A stretch of DNA of 64,000 bases from Crocinitomicaceae bacterium. GTDB lineage: Bacteria > Bacteroidota > Bacteroidia > Flavobacteriales_D > Crocinitomicaceae. This document shows positions 16,161 to 24,550 of this stretch, piece after piece. A program made the position numbers and the translations under genes. Where the stretch lies: contig JAQVCM010000005.1 of assembly GCA_028689775.1 (NCBI GenBank), positions 62,001 through 126,000 on the forward strand. The letters run 5' to 3'. Under the pieces are notes generated by a model. The model worked only from the letters and a program-made list of their open reading frames with translations, was not told the DNA's origin and did no database searches. Numbering within the stretch: the stretch's first letter is position 1; the number at the start of each line of letters is the position of its first letter.

Positions 16161-18791
16161 TTAGACCATTGCGGCTTCGTCTTCTAATTCTTTGTCCAAA
16201 TGTTGTTGAACTACTTCAATTGCATTGGTAATCACATCGCTCAAAGCAGTGATGAATGTTCCTTCATCTGCAATGGTTATGGCGTGTTTAATCGCATCTA
16301 CTTCCAATGTAATTATTTCATATGTTGTTTCTTTATCAACCGATGCTATTCCTTTTAAAATGAGGTCGATTATTTCTTGTTCTGTTCTTCCTCTCAAGTG
16401 TTTTTCTTGCCGAATGATGATGTGGTTAAACATTCTGGCTGCAATTGTTGCGCATTCAATGATATCCTCATCTCTTCGGTCGCCTACGCCAGCAATTATT
16501 CCAATTTTGTTGGTTGCTTCAACGCTTTCAAGGTATTCTTCAACGCCACGATATCCAGAAGGATTGTGGGCAAAGTCAATCATGACTTTGAATTTGTTGA
16601 ATTCAAAAATGTTCATTCTACCTGGCGTTTGTGCTGCTCCCGGGATAAAAGTGGTCAAGGATAATTTGATGTCATCGAGCTTAAAGCCATATAGATAACC
16701 TGCAAGCGTTGCCGCCAAGGTATTGGCAATCATAAATTTCGCTTTTCCATTTAGGGTTAATGGAACGTGTGTTACTTTTTCAACACGCATTTTCCAATCT
16801 CCTTTTTTAATGGTGATAAACCCATTTTCATAAATCGCGGCAACTCCACCTTGTTTGCAGTGATTTACAACGACTGGATTTTCCTCATCCATGCTAAAGA
16901 AAGCAACTTTACAGCTTAGCGTTTTTGCAATTTCCACACAATGTTCGTCTTCCGCATTCAATACTGCCCATCCTTTTTTGCGAACACTTTCAACGACCAC
17001 AGATTTAACGCGGGCTAAATCTTTGAGATCGTGAATGTCACTTAATCCCAAATGATCTTCTTGAATGTTGGTAATAATTCCAATATCACACTTGCTAAAA
17101 CCAAGGCCTGAACGTAAAATTCCACCTCGAGCCGTTTCCAAAACCGCAAATTCAACCGTTGGATCTTTCAAAATAAACTCAGCACTGATTGGACCTGTCG
17201 TGTCTCCTTTTTCCAACATGTGATTTTGAACATAAATCCCGTCGGAAGTTGTGAACCCAACTTTGTAGCCAATGTTTTTTACAATGTGCGCCAATAAACG
17301 CGTAGTGGTTGTTTTTCCATTCGTTCCAGTAACGGCAAAAATCGGGATTCGAGATGGTTTTCCTGGAGGATACAACATGTCAATCACCGGGGCAGCAACG
17401 TTTCTTGGTAAACCTTCAGAAGGAGCCAAGTGCATTCTAAATCCGGGAGCAGCATTTACTTCCAGTACAACGCCGCCATTCTCTCGAAGAGATTGCGTGA
17501 GGTTATTCGCCATGATGTCAATACCACAAACATCCAATCCAATTACGCGAGCGATGCGCTCCGCTAAAAAGATGTTATCTGGGTGAATCATTTCCGTTAC
17601 ATCGATGGAAGTTCCACCAGTACTTAAATTGGCAGTTGACTTCAAGTAAACAATTTCATCTTCTGCTGGAATTGTATCTAAAGTATAGCCTAATACCTCT
17701 AATAAATCCATGGTATCTCGGTCAACTGTAATTTCTGTCAACACGTTTTCGTGCCCATATCCTCTTCTTGGATCTTCGTTGGTGAGGTCGATCAATTCTT
17801 GAATGGTATTGTTGCCGTCACCTACAATGTGCGCCGGAACTCGCTGTGCTGCAGCCACCATTTTGTTGTCGATCACGAGAATTCTAAAATCAAATCCAGT
17901 AATGAATTTCTCAACAATCACACGGCGTGAATATTTTTTCGCAAACCCTAAGCCTTCTACGGCATCTTCCCAATTCAATACATTGATCGAAGCACCTTTT
18001 CCATGGTTTCCGTCTAAAGGTTTGATGACAATAGGATAACCAATTTTCTTGATTGTATTTTCTAAATCTTCTTCGTCCACACAAATGTCACCATCAGCAA
18101 CAGGAATTGAAGAAGCAAGCAACATTTTTTTTGTTTCTTCTTTGTCGCAAGCAATGTCCACGGCAATGTTACTGGTCTTACACGTAATGGTTGCTTGAAA
18201 ACGCATCTGATTAACACCATATCCCAATTGTACCAAAGAATTTGTTCCAAGTCTTATCCACGGAATTCCTCTCGAAACGGCTTCTTCAACGATACTTCCT
18301 GTACTTGGACCAAGTCTCACTTTTTCACGAATTTCGCGCATTTCCATGATGTCTGCTTCTACGTCGTAATCGGTTCCGTCGATCAGTGCTTGCGCAATTC
18401 TGACCGCAGATTCAGCAGCAAAAATCCCTACTTTTTCTTCAACGTAGCTGAAAACAACGTTGTAAATTCCTGCAGTTTTAGTTTCTCTGGTACGTCCATA
18501 ACCCGTATCCATTCCTGCTAATGTCTGGATTTCCAGTGCAATGTGCTCAACCACATGGCCCATCCAAGTTCCTTTATCCACACGAAAGAAAAAACCTCCT
18601 CGTTCACCTTCAGAACATCTGTGTTCAACCATGGTAGGAAACATGGTTTCGAGACGTTTGCCAAAACCAGGTATTTTATTAGTAGGAAGTTGCTCTAAAT
18701 CCTCTAAATCGAGTCGCATCTGAATTAGTTTTTTGCGTTGTACGCTCCAAATGTTTGGCCCACGAAGAGCTTGAATTCCCAGTATTTTCAT
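16161..18791 (-). CDS. cphA: Cyanophycin synthetase
   Basis: The 876-residue protein has the usual three-part CphA layout. The N-terminal domain (1-160) is followed by an ATP-grasp domain (about 215-475) with KPLDGNHGKGASINV and NAAPGFRMH, then a Mur-ligase-like domain with P-loop AVTGTNGKTTTTR (486-498) and FAHNPSGYRGV. The enzyme polymerises aspartate and arginine into cyanophycin, with aspartate added by the ATP-grasp half and arginine by the Mur-ligase half. The cyanophycinase and isoaspartyl peptidase genes are divergent across a 201-bp gap, so synthesis and breakdown share one locus. Confidence 0.96.
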   Translation of the reverse strand: MKILGIQALRGPNIWSVQRKKLIQMRLDLEDLEQLPTNKIPGFGKRLETMFPTMVEHRCSEGERGGFFFRVDKGTWMGHVVEHIALEIQTLAGMDTGYGRTRETKTAGIYNVVFSYVEEKVGIFAAESAVRIAQALIDGTDYDVEADIMEMREIREKVRLGPSTGSIVEEAVSRGIPWIRLGTNSLVQLGYGVNQMRFQATITCKTSNIAVDIACDKEETKKMLLASSIPVADGDICVDEEDLENTIKKIGYPIVIKPLDGNHGKGASINVLNWEDAVEGLGFAKKYSRRVIVEKFITGFDFRILVIDNKMVAAAQRVPAHIVGDGNNTIQELIDLTNEDPRRGYGHENVLTEITVDRDTMDLLEVLGYTLDTIPAEDEIVYLKSTANLSTGGTSIDVTEMIHPDNIFLAERIARVIGLDVCGIDIMANNLTQSLRENGGVVLEVNAAPGFRMHLAPSEGLPRNVAAPVIDMLYPPGKPSRIPIFAVTGTNGKTTTTRLLAHIVKNIGYKVGFTTSDGIYVQNHMLEKGDTTGPISAEFILKDPTVEFAVLETARGGILRSGLGFSKCDIGIITNIQEDHLGLSDIHDLKDLARVKSVVVESVRKKGWAVLNAEDEHCVEIAKTLSCKVAFFSMDEENPVVVNHCKQGGVAAIYENGFITIKKGDWKMRVEKVTHVPLTLNGKAKFMIANTLAATLAGYLYGFKLDDIKLSLTTFIPGAAQTPGRMNIFEFNKFKVMIDFAHNPSGYRGVEEYLESVEATNKIGIIAGVGDRRDEDIIECATIAARMFNHIIIRQEKHLRGRTEQEIIDLILKGIASVDKETTYEIITLEVDAIKHAITIADEGTFITALSDVITNAIEVVQQHLDKELEDEAAMV

Positions 18792-18992
18792 AGATAATAA
18801 GTTTTAGATTTGATTATACTTCTCGTACAACATGAGAAAGATATATAATTATTTTTAAAGTAGCTTACAAGTCTGAAAATTTAATTTTAGGAATTTCAAA
18901 AAACCTATAATTCGCTCAAATGTTAATGAATCTTAATAATAAATCAACTTCTATGGGTGTTATCTGATTTATTTAAAATAAATTTGGCACCT

Positions 18993-19856
18993 ATGACTCC
19001 AAAAGGAAAATTAATAATAGTCGGTGGTGCCATCGACAAAGGTAGTTTTACCGAATCAAAATTTGATAAGCAAGTTCAAAACAACTTAAATTTCTTCGAA
19101 ACAGGAATTTTAAAACGCATTATCAACGAATCTAAACTCAAAGAAGATTCTCAAATTGAAATCGTGACAACAGCTTCGAAAGTTCCATTGGAAGTGGGAG
19201 CGGAATACGTGAAAGCTTTTGAATATTTAGGAGCAAAGCATGTAAACGTACTTCACATTGAAAAACGAGAACAAGCTTTGAGTGATGAAACATTTGAACG
19301 CATTAAAAATGCGGACGTAGTGATGTTTACCGGTGGAGATCAATTGCGTTTGACTTCTATTTTAGGTGGAACACCCATGCACGATTTGATGCTGAGTAAA
19401 TATGAAAATGAAGATTTTATTTACGCTGGAACTTCTGCTGGTGCAGCTGCTGCATCTAAAAGTATGATCTATCAAGGTTCAAGCGGTGAGGCTTTGCTGA
19501 AAGGCGAAATTAAAATCACCAGTGGTTTGGGGTTGATTGACGATGTAATTATCGATACACATTTTGTACAACGTGGTAGAATTGGCCGCTTGTTTCAAGC
19601 AGTTGTTGGGAATCCTAAAACACTTGGAATTGGTTTGGGGGAAGATACCGGATTGTTAATCACCGAAGGAGTAAAGATGGAAGCATTGGGATCTGGATTG
19701 GTTATTTTAGTGGACGGTCGAAAAATCTCGGATACCAATTTAACACAAGTAGAACTTGGAAAACCAATTTCAATCAAGAATTTAGTTGTGCATGTGATGA
19801 GTAAACGAGATCTATATGACTTGCAAGAACACGACATGTTGATTTATGGTTCGTAG
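18993..19856 (+). CDS. cphB: Cyanophycinase
   Basis: From the ATG at 18993 the protein has 287 residues and is a peptidase S51 family cyanophycinase. The nucleophile is S148 in AGTSAGAAAAS; FTGGDQLRLT (112-121) and DTHFVQRGRIGRL with H190 are also conserved. It cleaves cyanophycin to beta-Asp-Arg dipeptides. I prefer 18993 because homologues begin at KGKLIIVGGAIDKG; an in-frame GTG at 18957 would add 12 unconserved residues. TAAATTTG ends six bases before the ATG. No signal peptide is visible, so it acts in the cytoplasm. The peptidase gene follows after 54 bp. Confidence 0.94.
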   Translation: MTPKGKLIIVGGAIDKGSFTESKFDKQVQNNLNFFETGILKRIINESKLKEDSQIEIVTTASKVPLEVGAEYVKAFEYLGAKHVNVLHIEKREQALSDETFERIKNADVVMFTGGDQLRLTSILGGTPMHDLMLSKYENEDFIYAGTSAGAAAASKSMIYQGSSGEALLKGEIKITSGLGLIDDVIIDTHFVQRGRIGRLFQAVVGNPKTLGIGLGEDTGLLITEGVKMEALGSGLVILVDGRKISDTNLTQVELGKPISIKNLVVHVMSKRDLYDLQEHDMLIYGS

Positions 19857-19910
19857 TTTCTTGTTGTAAATCAATTCTTTAATCGTAGTTATTTATTAAA
19901 AAACACCAGT

Positions 19911-20753
19911 ATGAAGCTAATCATTCATGGCGGATTCTTCAGTGAATCTTCCACCAACTCAACTACGAAACTTGCAAAGCAAGAATCATTGAAAAACATT
20001 TTGACGCAATGTTATGCATATCTTCAAAATCATACTGCGCTTGAAACGGTTGTTTTAGCAGTGGAAATGTTGGAAAATGATCCGCTTTTTAATGCAGGTA
20101 TTGGTTCTCAAATTCAAAATGATGGAAAAATTCGAATGAGTGCTTCTATCATGGACGGGGAAACAAAGAAATTCAGTGGTGTGATAAACATCGAGGATGT
20201 TGAAAATCCAATTCGCATTGCTGAAAAATTATTGGAATTTGATGACCGTGTTTTAGGTGCTGAAGGTGCTTTGAATTTCGCACGTGAACATCATTTTCCA
20301 AAATTCAATCCGGAAATTCCGCAGCGACGAGAAGAATACGAAGCAAAGGTGGCTGCTCTTGGTTTGGGAACGGTTGGCTGTGTAGCTTTGGATCAAAATG
20401 GAAAAATTGCTGCAGCAACTTCCACAGGTGGAAAAGGTTTTGAAATTCCAGGAAGAATATCGGATTCTGCAACCATTGCTGGTAATTTTGCCAATGAATT
20501 TTGTGGTGTAAGTTGCACTGGTGTTGGTGAAGACATCGTCAGTGGCGCTGTAGCAGCAAAAATCGCAATTCGGGTTTCGGATGGATTTGAAATTGACAAA
20601 GCATTCGCCAAAACCTTCGAGGAATTAAAACCTTTTGACGGATTTGCCGGTGCAATTGCAATTGATAAGCAGGGAAATATTTTTCATCAAGATTCTCATC
20701 CTTCCATGTTTTACGGAAGTTTTGATGGGAAAGAATTTGATGTTTTTGATTGA
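19911..20753 (+). CDS. iaaA: Isoaspartyl peptidase / plant-type asparaginase
   Basis: The 280-residue protein is an N-terminal-nucleophile hydrolase of the IaaA family. It opens with LIIHGG, has DPLFNAGIGSQIQNDG, and the autocleavage site is T154 in GLGTVGCVAL, followed by STGG and PGRISDSATIAGN. The precursor should cleave itself before T154, exposing the catalytic threonine. Such enzymes hydrolyse beta-aspartyl dipeptides; placed directly after cyanophycinase it would split beta-Asp-Arg into aspartate and arginine. The linker before T154 is short. The gene ends at a strong bidirectional terminator. Confidence 0.9.
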   Translation: MKLIIHGGFFSESSTNSTTKLAKQESLKNILTQCYAYLQNHTALETVVLAVEMLENDPLFNAGIGSQIQNDGKIRMSASIMDGETKKFSGVINIEDVENPIRIAEKLLEFDDRVLGAEGALNFAREHHFPKFNPEIPQRREEYEAKVAALGLGTVGCVALDQNGKIAAATSTGGKGFEIPGRISDSATIAGNFANEFCGVSCTGVGEDIVSGAVAAKIAIRVSDGFEIDKAFAKTFEELKPFDGFAGAIAIDKQGNIFHQDSHPSMFYGSFDGKEFDVFD

Positions 20754-20767
20754 AATAAATCAATCAA

Positions 20768-20819
20768 TTTTTTCAGATTGTGAATACGCAATACATTTTG
20801 TATTCACAATCTGAAAAAA
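20768..20819. terminator. Bidirectional terminator with 20-bp stem
   Basis: TTTTTTCAGATTGTGAATAC (20768-20787) pairs perfectly with 20800-20819 around a 12-base loop. A-rich and T-rich ends suit termination from both sides, between the convergent isoaspartyl peptidase and YqaE-type genes. Confidence 0.9.
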
Positions 20820-20824
20820 ATGTA

Positions 20825-21466
20825 CTAGGCTAAACTAACAATTCCTAAAACTACTAGAAGAGCGAAAATAACTCCTCCGATATACGTAAAGTTTAGAAGT
20901 AAAGTAATCCAGAAATTAAGTGTGATACCACCATCTGTTATGTAAACCGGAATTAAGTTTATAAATGGAAATAAACACAAGATGATTAGAACCAGTAAGG
21001 CTACGCCTCCAGCACTGTTGGCACTTATTGCTTTTTCAGCAGTTTTGATTTTTGCCTTTTTTTCTACGTGTTGTTTTGCAACTACAGGTTGATTCTCTAC
21101 CGTACTTTTCGCTTGAATTAAGCTTCTTTTTGGAGAATTGGTGCTTTGAAATGCAATCGCTTCGTCAGTGGATGCAAGGTCAGAACTGTAATTCGTCTCC
21201 GTTTCAGTTGTAGCAGTGATTCCCGTTGTAACTTGCTCTTGCTTTTCAATTTTTGGCAAGTTCGTTTCGTCCGTTTTTACTTCTGCAAAAGCAAGCTCTT
21301 CATCTGCTTTTAAAACTTTATCAACCGTTTTTTCAACTTTCATATTTTTATGAAGCTGTACGTGATAGCCAGGATTGTGAAGTCGTTTCTGTACGGTACA
21401 GGATGAGCTAATAAGCACAATCGACAATGCGATAAATAGGTAATTTGTAATGTTTTTCATATTCAT
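20825..21466 (-). CDS. Lipoprotein with C-terminal YqaE/Pmp3 membrane domain
   Basis: A 213-residue protein with a lipoprotein signal peptide whose cysteine lies at about residue 23 (VLISSSCTVQKR). Next comes CTVQKRLHNPGYHV, a phrase I know from Bacteroidota YqaE-type proteins, then a long Lys/Glu/Thr-rich linker (about 35-150). Two hydrophobic helices end the protein: LLVLIILCLFPFINLIPVYI, then ITLNFWITLLLNFTYIGGVIFAL. The latter resembles Pmp3/YqaE, small proteins linked to membrane stress and ion balance. The role here is unknown. An ATG two codons in (21460) is an alternative start. Confidence 0.75.
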   Translation of the reverse strand: MNMKNITNYLFIALSIVLISSSCTVQKRLHNPGYHVQLHKNMKVEKTVDKVLKADEELAFAEVKTDETNLPKIEKQEQVTTGITATTETETNYSSDLASTDEAIAFQSTNSPKRSLIQAKSTVENQPVVAKQHVEKKAKIKTAEKAISANSAGGVALLVLIILCLFPFINLIPVYITDGGITLNFWITLLLNFTYIGGVIFALLVVLGIVSLA

Positions 21467-21682
21467 TTGGATAAAAGTGAATTTAAAAGTAAGTTTAAAT
21501 CCATAAACTGGCTCTATAAAATGATTTCAGAGTTCTAAAATTTAGCTTTTTTTCACAACTGGACAGTTTGCTTCAAGAAATAAAGCACATTATTGTAAAA
21601 ATGACGGATTGAGAATTCAACCTTAGATTTCAAAACTACATCCAAACTCTTCATTAAATCGTACATACAATAAACTCACAAC

Positions 21683-22634
21683 ATGCGATTTTTAATCTTT
21701 TTGGTTGGAATTTTATTTTATTTGACGTCTTCCGCGCAACGAATCGATTCGCATGGTCTTCTTTTTGAAATTCCAGATACGACGTTTTTCCGATTTCAAT
21801 ATGACAATGATTTGTTTCAAGAACATGACCTTTATATATACACAAGGAGTTTGTCTGGAACTTGTTAATCCTGTTTTCCGCAAAAATCCCATTCATAAAA
21901 TCTTGCTTTCATCTCCTCATTCTTCCGCTGAGAAATATGGAATTCGAATAGAAACTGCTGCGTTTACACCGACTAGCATTTTATCGGACAGCATTCCATA
22001 CACCGATCGACCTTATGCCGCAACGATGACCTTGAATTTCTATCAAATGACTTATTTTAATGCTTTAAAAATGAAATTGAGTTCAGGTGTACAAGTTGGC
22101 ATTCTTGGTCCGGCGGCTTTTGGGAAAGAAATTCAAACTGGAATACATCGGGTCACAAACAATTCACTTCCATCGGGTTGGCAACGTCAAATTCAAAATG
22201 ACTTGATTCTTAATTATGCAGTTCATCTGGATAAACAACTCGTGCGTTATCGTTCTTTAATTGCCCTGAATGGCGTGGGAGAAGTGAATATTGGAACATC
22301 TCAAACCAATTTTTCAGTTGGATTAGATTTAAGTTTCGGACACAAAAACAACTTGTTTGAAGGAGAATTAAACAAGTTTCAATATTACTTGTATGCACAA
22401 AGTAAGTTGAAAGCTGTTGGATATGATGCCAGTTTGATGGGCGGATTATTCAATCGTTCAAGTGTTTATACGATTCCCTATTCTGAGATTAATAAATTAG
22501 TTGGAGAACAACACCTTGGAATCGTTTTCCAATTTCCTCACGTTTATTTTGGAGCTGATTATGGTTTTATCACGCCAGAATTTTCAGGAGGAAAATCACA
22601 CGCTTGGGGCGGAATCCGCTTGGGATTTTATTAA
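21683..22634 (+). pseudogene. LpxR-family lipid A deacylase, frameshifted
   Basis: Two overlapping frames together make one LpxR-family (DUF2219) outer-membrane protein of about 316 residues. The first (from 21683) supplies the signal peptide and FRFQYDNDLF with the catalytic Asn-Asp. The second supplies TQGVCLELVNP, FTPTSILSDSI, DRPYAA, VGILGPAAFGKEIQ, IHRVTNN, GWQRQIQNDL and the C-terminal strands. The break is at about 21830-21846, in a TATATATACACA tract, where losing two bases or gaining one shifts the frame. LpxR removes the 3'-acyloxyacyl group of lipid A. Alternatives to decay are slipped-strand switching and read error. Confidence 0.8.
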
Positions 22635-23297
22635 ATCGATGATTACTCTTGAATTGATTTGTTGAACTGGATGTTGAACGTCTTCCAGTAATTTAAAACT
22701 TGAGCTGTTGATTGCATCGGCTGCCCATTGCGTTTCTTCTCGCGTTACCATTTTGTCCAATTCGCCCAAGCACAACGTAACTGGAATCGATATTTTATTC
22801 AAGTTTTCGGATGTCAACAGCGGTTTATTTCCTAATTGCAACATCAGTTCAACTGTCTGATTCATCATCAATTCCCAAATCGTTGGAGCTTGAATATTCT
22901 CAAGATAGCTCGCGAATGCAGGAACTTTTTCTTTAATTTTCTCCGCGTTAAGCATTTGGACTTCTTTTTCAGCACTTTCAACTGACCAATTCAGTTTCGT
23001 TCCCAAGGTGATGATGGATTGAAATAAGCTTGGATGCAATGTTTGCAGATAGAGTGCAACATATCCGCCCATGGAATATCCGAAAACAAGTGCATCTTGT
23101 AAATCGTTTTTCTCTACGAAATTCAATAAATTATCCGCAAATAATTCGATGGACATTGCATTGGTTGATTTCCCATTTCCATGACCATCAAAATCGATTA
23201 AATAGACTTCAAAATGATCTTTTAAACCTGCTTGAATGATTTCGAATTGCTTTGCGGAACCCAATGCTCCGTGAAGAAGAATGACTTTTTGTTTCAT
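22596..23297 (-). CDS. Alpha/beta-fold hydrolase
   Basis: The 233-residue protein has the alpha/beta hydrolase landmarks: oxyanion region LLHGALGSAKQF near the N-terminus, nucleophile elbow GYSMGG (serine near residue 94), acid in LGELDKMV and a late histidine in VQHPVQQ. It is cytoplasmic, with no signal peptide. The substrate is not predictable; esterase or MenH-like relatives are all possible. Its 3' end overlaps the convergent LpxR gene by 39 bp, and no terminator separates them. Confidence 0.85.
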   Translation of the reverse strand: MKQKVILLHGALGSAKQFEIIQAGLKDHFEVYLIDFDGHGNGKSTNAMSIELFADNLLNFVEKNDLQDALVFGYSMGGYVALYLQTLHPSLFQSIITLGTKLNWSVESAEKEVQMLNAEKIKEKVPAFASYLENIQAPTIWELMMNQTVELMLQLGNKPLLTSENLNKISIPVTLCLGELDKMVTREETQWAADAINSSSFKLLEDVQHPVQQINSRVIIDLIKSQADSAPSV

Positions 23298-23315
23298 ATT
23301 GATTTCATTTCCAGA

Positions 23316-23498
23316 TTACTCTTTTTCGTTTCGTTTGTTTTTGGTAATAATCGCCGTCAAAATCAATAGAACTCCTGAAAAGCCACTTAAGAAATACGTG
23401 AGGAAAACTTCACCATTTATAAAAGCAAAAATACTGGCGAATATTCCCATGACGCCAACGAGAATGACAATCCAGAATGACAATTCAGTATTTTTCAT
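23316..23498 (-). CDS. Small membrane protein, two predicted helices
   Basis: A 60-residue protein with two hydrophobic stretches (about 8-28 and 32-52) and a charged C-terminal tail (KNKRNEKE), suggesting a small inner-membrane protein. It lies 18 bp upstream of the hydrolase gene on the same strand. I recognise no family. Composition and position support translation, but it could be fortuitous. Confidence 0.5.
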   Translation of the reverse strand: MKNTELSFWIVILVGVMGIFASIFAFINGEVFLTYFLSGFSGVLLILTAIITKNKRNEKE

Positions 23499-23619
23499 GT
23501 TTACAATGTTTTGGTTTGGAACAAATATCGGAGTATTTTAGCAGGAAACCTGATGGAAATCAAAGAATTTCATTTTAAAGTAGCATTCAGTTAAAGTATT
23601 TACTTAATTTCTATAACAA

Positions 23620-23656
23620 CAAAAAAAACGGTTTGAGTTTTCACCCAAACCGTTTA
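23620..23656 (-). terminator. Terminator of the YceI-family gene
   Basis: AAACGGTTTG (23626-23635) pairs with CAAACCGTTT (23646-23655). Read on the minus strand, the stem is followed by a T-tract (plus-strand A-tract 23621-23628), 24 bp after the YceI stop. Confidence 0.85.
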
Positions 23657-23679
23657 AAGTTAATCTAATCTAGTTTGAT

Positions 23680-24201
23680 CTATGCTTGTTTGATAAATTG
23701 CACGTCAGCAACCAATTTCACTTTGTCAGAAACAACGATGCTCCCAGCTTCAGTAACCGCATTCCAAGTTAAATTAAAGTCTTTTCTGCTCACTTCCCCA
23801 GTAATTTCAAAACCTGCTTTTGTTTGTCCGTATGGGTCAACTGCAACGCCGTTGAATTCAGCGTTTAAAGTTACTTCTTTGGTCACGTCTCGGATGGTTA
23901 AATCTCCGACTAAATTTTCTCCATCAAAAGATTTAGAGACAAATTTAAGTTCTGGGTATTTCTCAGAATTGAAAAAATCATCTGATTGTAAATGTGCATC
24001 TCTGTCTTTGTTTTTCGTATCCAAAGAAGCCGTTTTTGCGCTAAATTCTACAACTGCATTGCTGAAGTTGTCTCCGTTGGTTTTTGCTGTAGCAGTAAAA
24101 TCTCCGAAATGACCTGTAACTGTTGAGATCATCATGTGTTTTACTTTAAAAGCTACTTCTGAGTGTGCATTGTCGATTGACCAATTGGTGTTGTTTTCCA
24201 T
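23680..24201 (-). CDS. YceI-family lipid-binding-fold protein
   Basis: The 173-residue protein shows the YceI pattern: NWSIDNAHSEVAFKVKHMMISTVTGHFGDF at the start, then FSAKTASLDTKNKDRDAHLQSDDFFNSEKYPEL and GDLTIRDVTKEVTLNAEF. This is a lipocalin-like barrel that in relatives binds a polyprenoid or similar lipid. Here there is no signal peptide, so a cytoplasmic location is expected, unlike E. coli YceI. It lies downstream of the GNAT gene on the same strand (34 bp). Confidence 0.92.
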   Translation of the reverse strand: MENNTNWSIDNAHSEVAFKVKHMMISTVTGHFGDFTATAKTNGDNFSNAVVEFSAKTASLDTKNKDRDAHLQSDDFFNSEKYPELKFVSKSFDGENLVGDLTIRDVTKEVTLNAEFNGVAVDPYGQTKAGFEITGEVSRKDFNLTWNAVTEAGSIVVSDKVKLVADVQFIKQA

Positions 24202-24235
24202 GATGTTATATTTTTAAGGGTTAATTTATAATTTA

Positions 24236-24526
24236 CTATTTATTACTTTTCAATACGTCTTGTATGTCTGTTGATTTTTGAAACAAAGCATTTGCAAACG
24301 GACATAAAGGCAAAATTTTAATGTTTTTTTCTCTTGCCATTTCTACAATTTTGTAGAGTAATTGCTTTCCAACTGCCTTGCCTTTGAATGCAGGATCCAC
24401 CTCGGTGTGATCGATGATGATGAAATCTTTTCCAGCAATTGAATACGTCATTTTACCAGCTGTAACCTCATTTTCGATGGCTATTGCGTATCCTTTTGTC
24501 AGATCTTCTATTAATTTAATTTTCAC
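24236..24526 (-). CDS. Small GNAT-like N-acetyltransferase (YidJ/Acetyltransf_CG type)
   Basis: The 96-residue protein has the short GNAT layout: a beta-rich start, IIDHTEVDPAFKGKAVGKQLLYKIVEMAREKNIKILPLCPFANALF. The V-x-P-x-x-x-G-x-G/A acetyl-CoA region is present (VDPAFKGKAVGKQL), and the C-terminal CPFA motif is typical of this subgroup. Substrate unknown. It lies between the pirin and YceI genes on the same strand with 24- and 34-bp spacers, suggesting one transcript. Confidence 0.82.
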   Translation of the reverse strand: MKIKLIEDLTKGYAIAIENEVTAGKMTYSIAGKDFIIIDHTEVDPAFKGKAVGKQLLYKIVEMAREKNIKILPLCPFANALFQKSTDIQDVLKSNK

Positions 24527-24550
24527 CTTTTTTGTTTTAAAGTTATAAAA

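Noticed and set aside
16225..16698. 157-codon frame antisense to cphA
   Set aside because: CphA is full length with all motifs; no independent support for the antisense protein.
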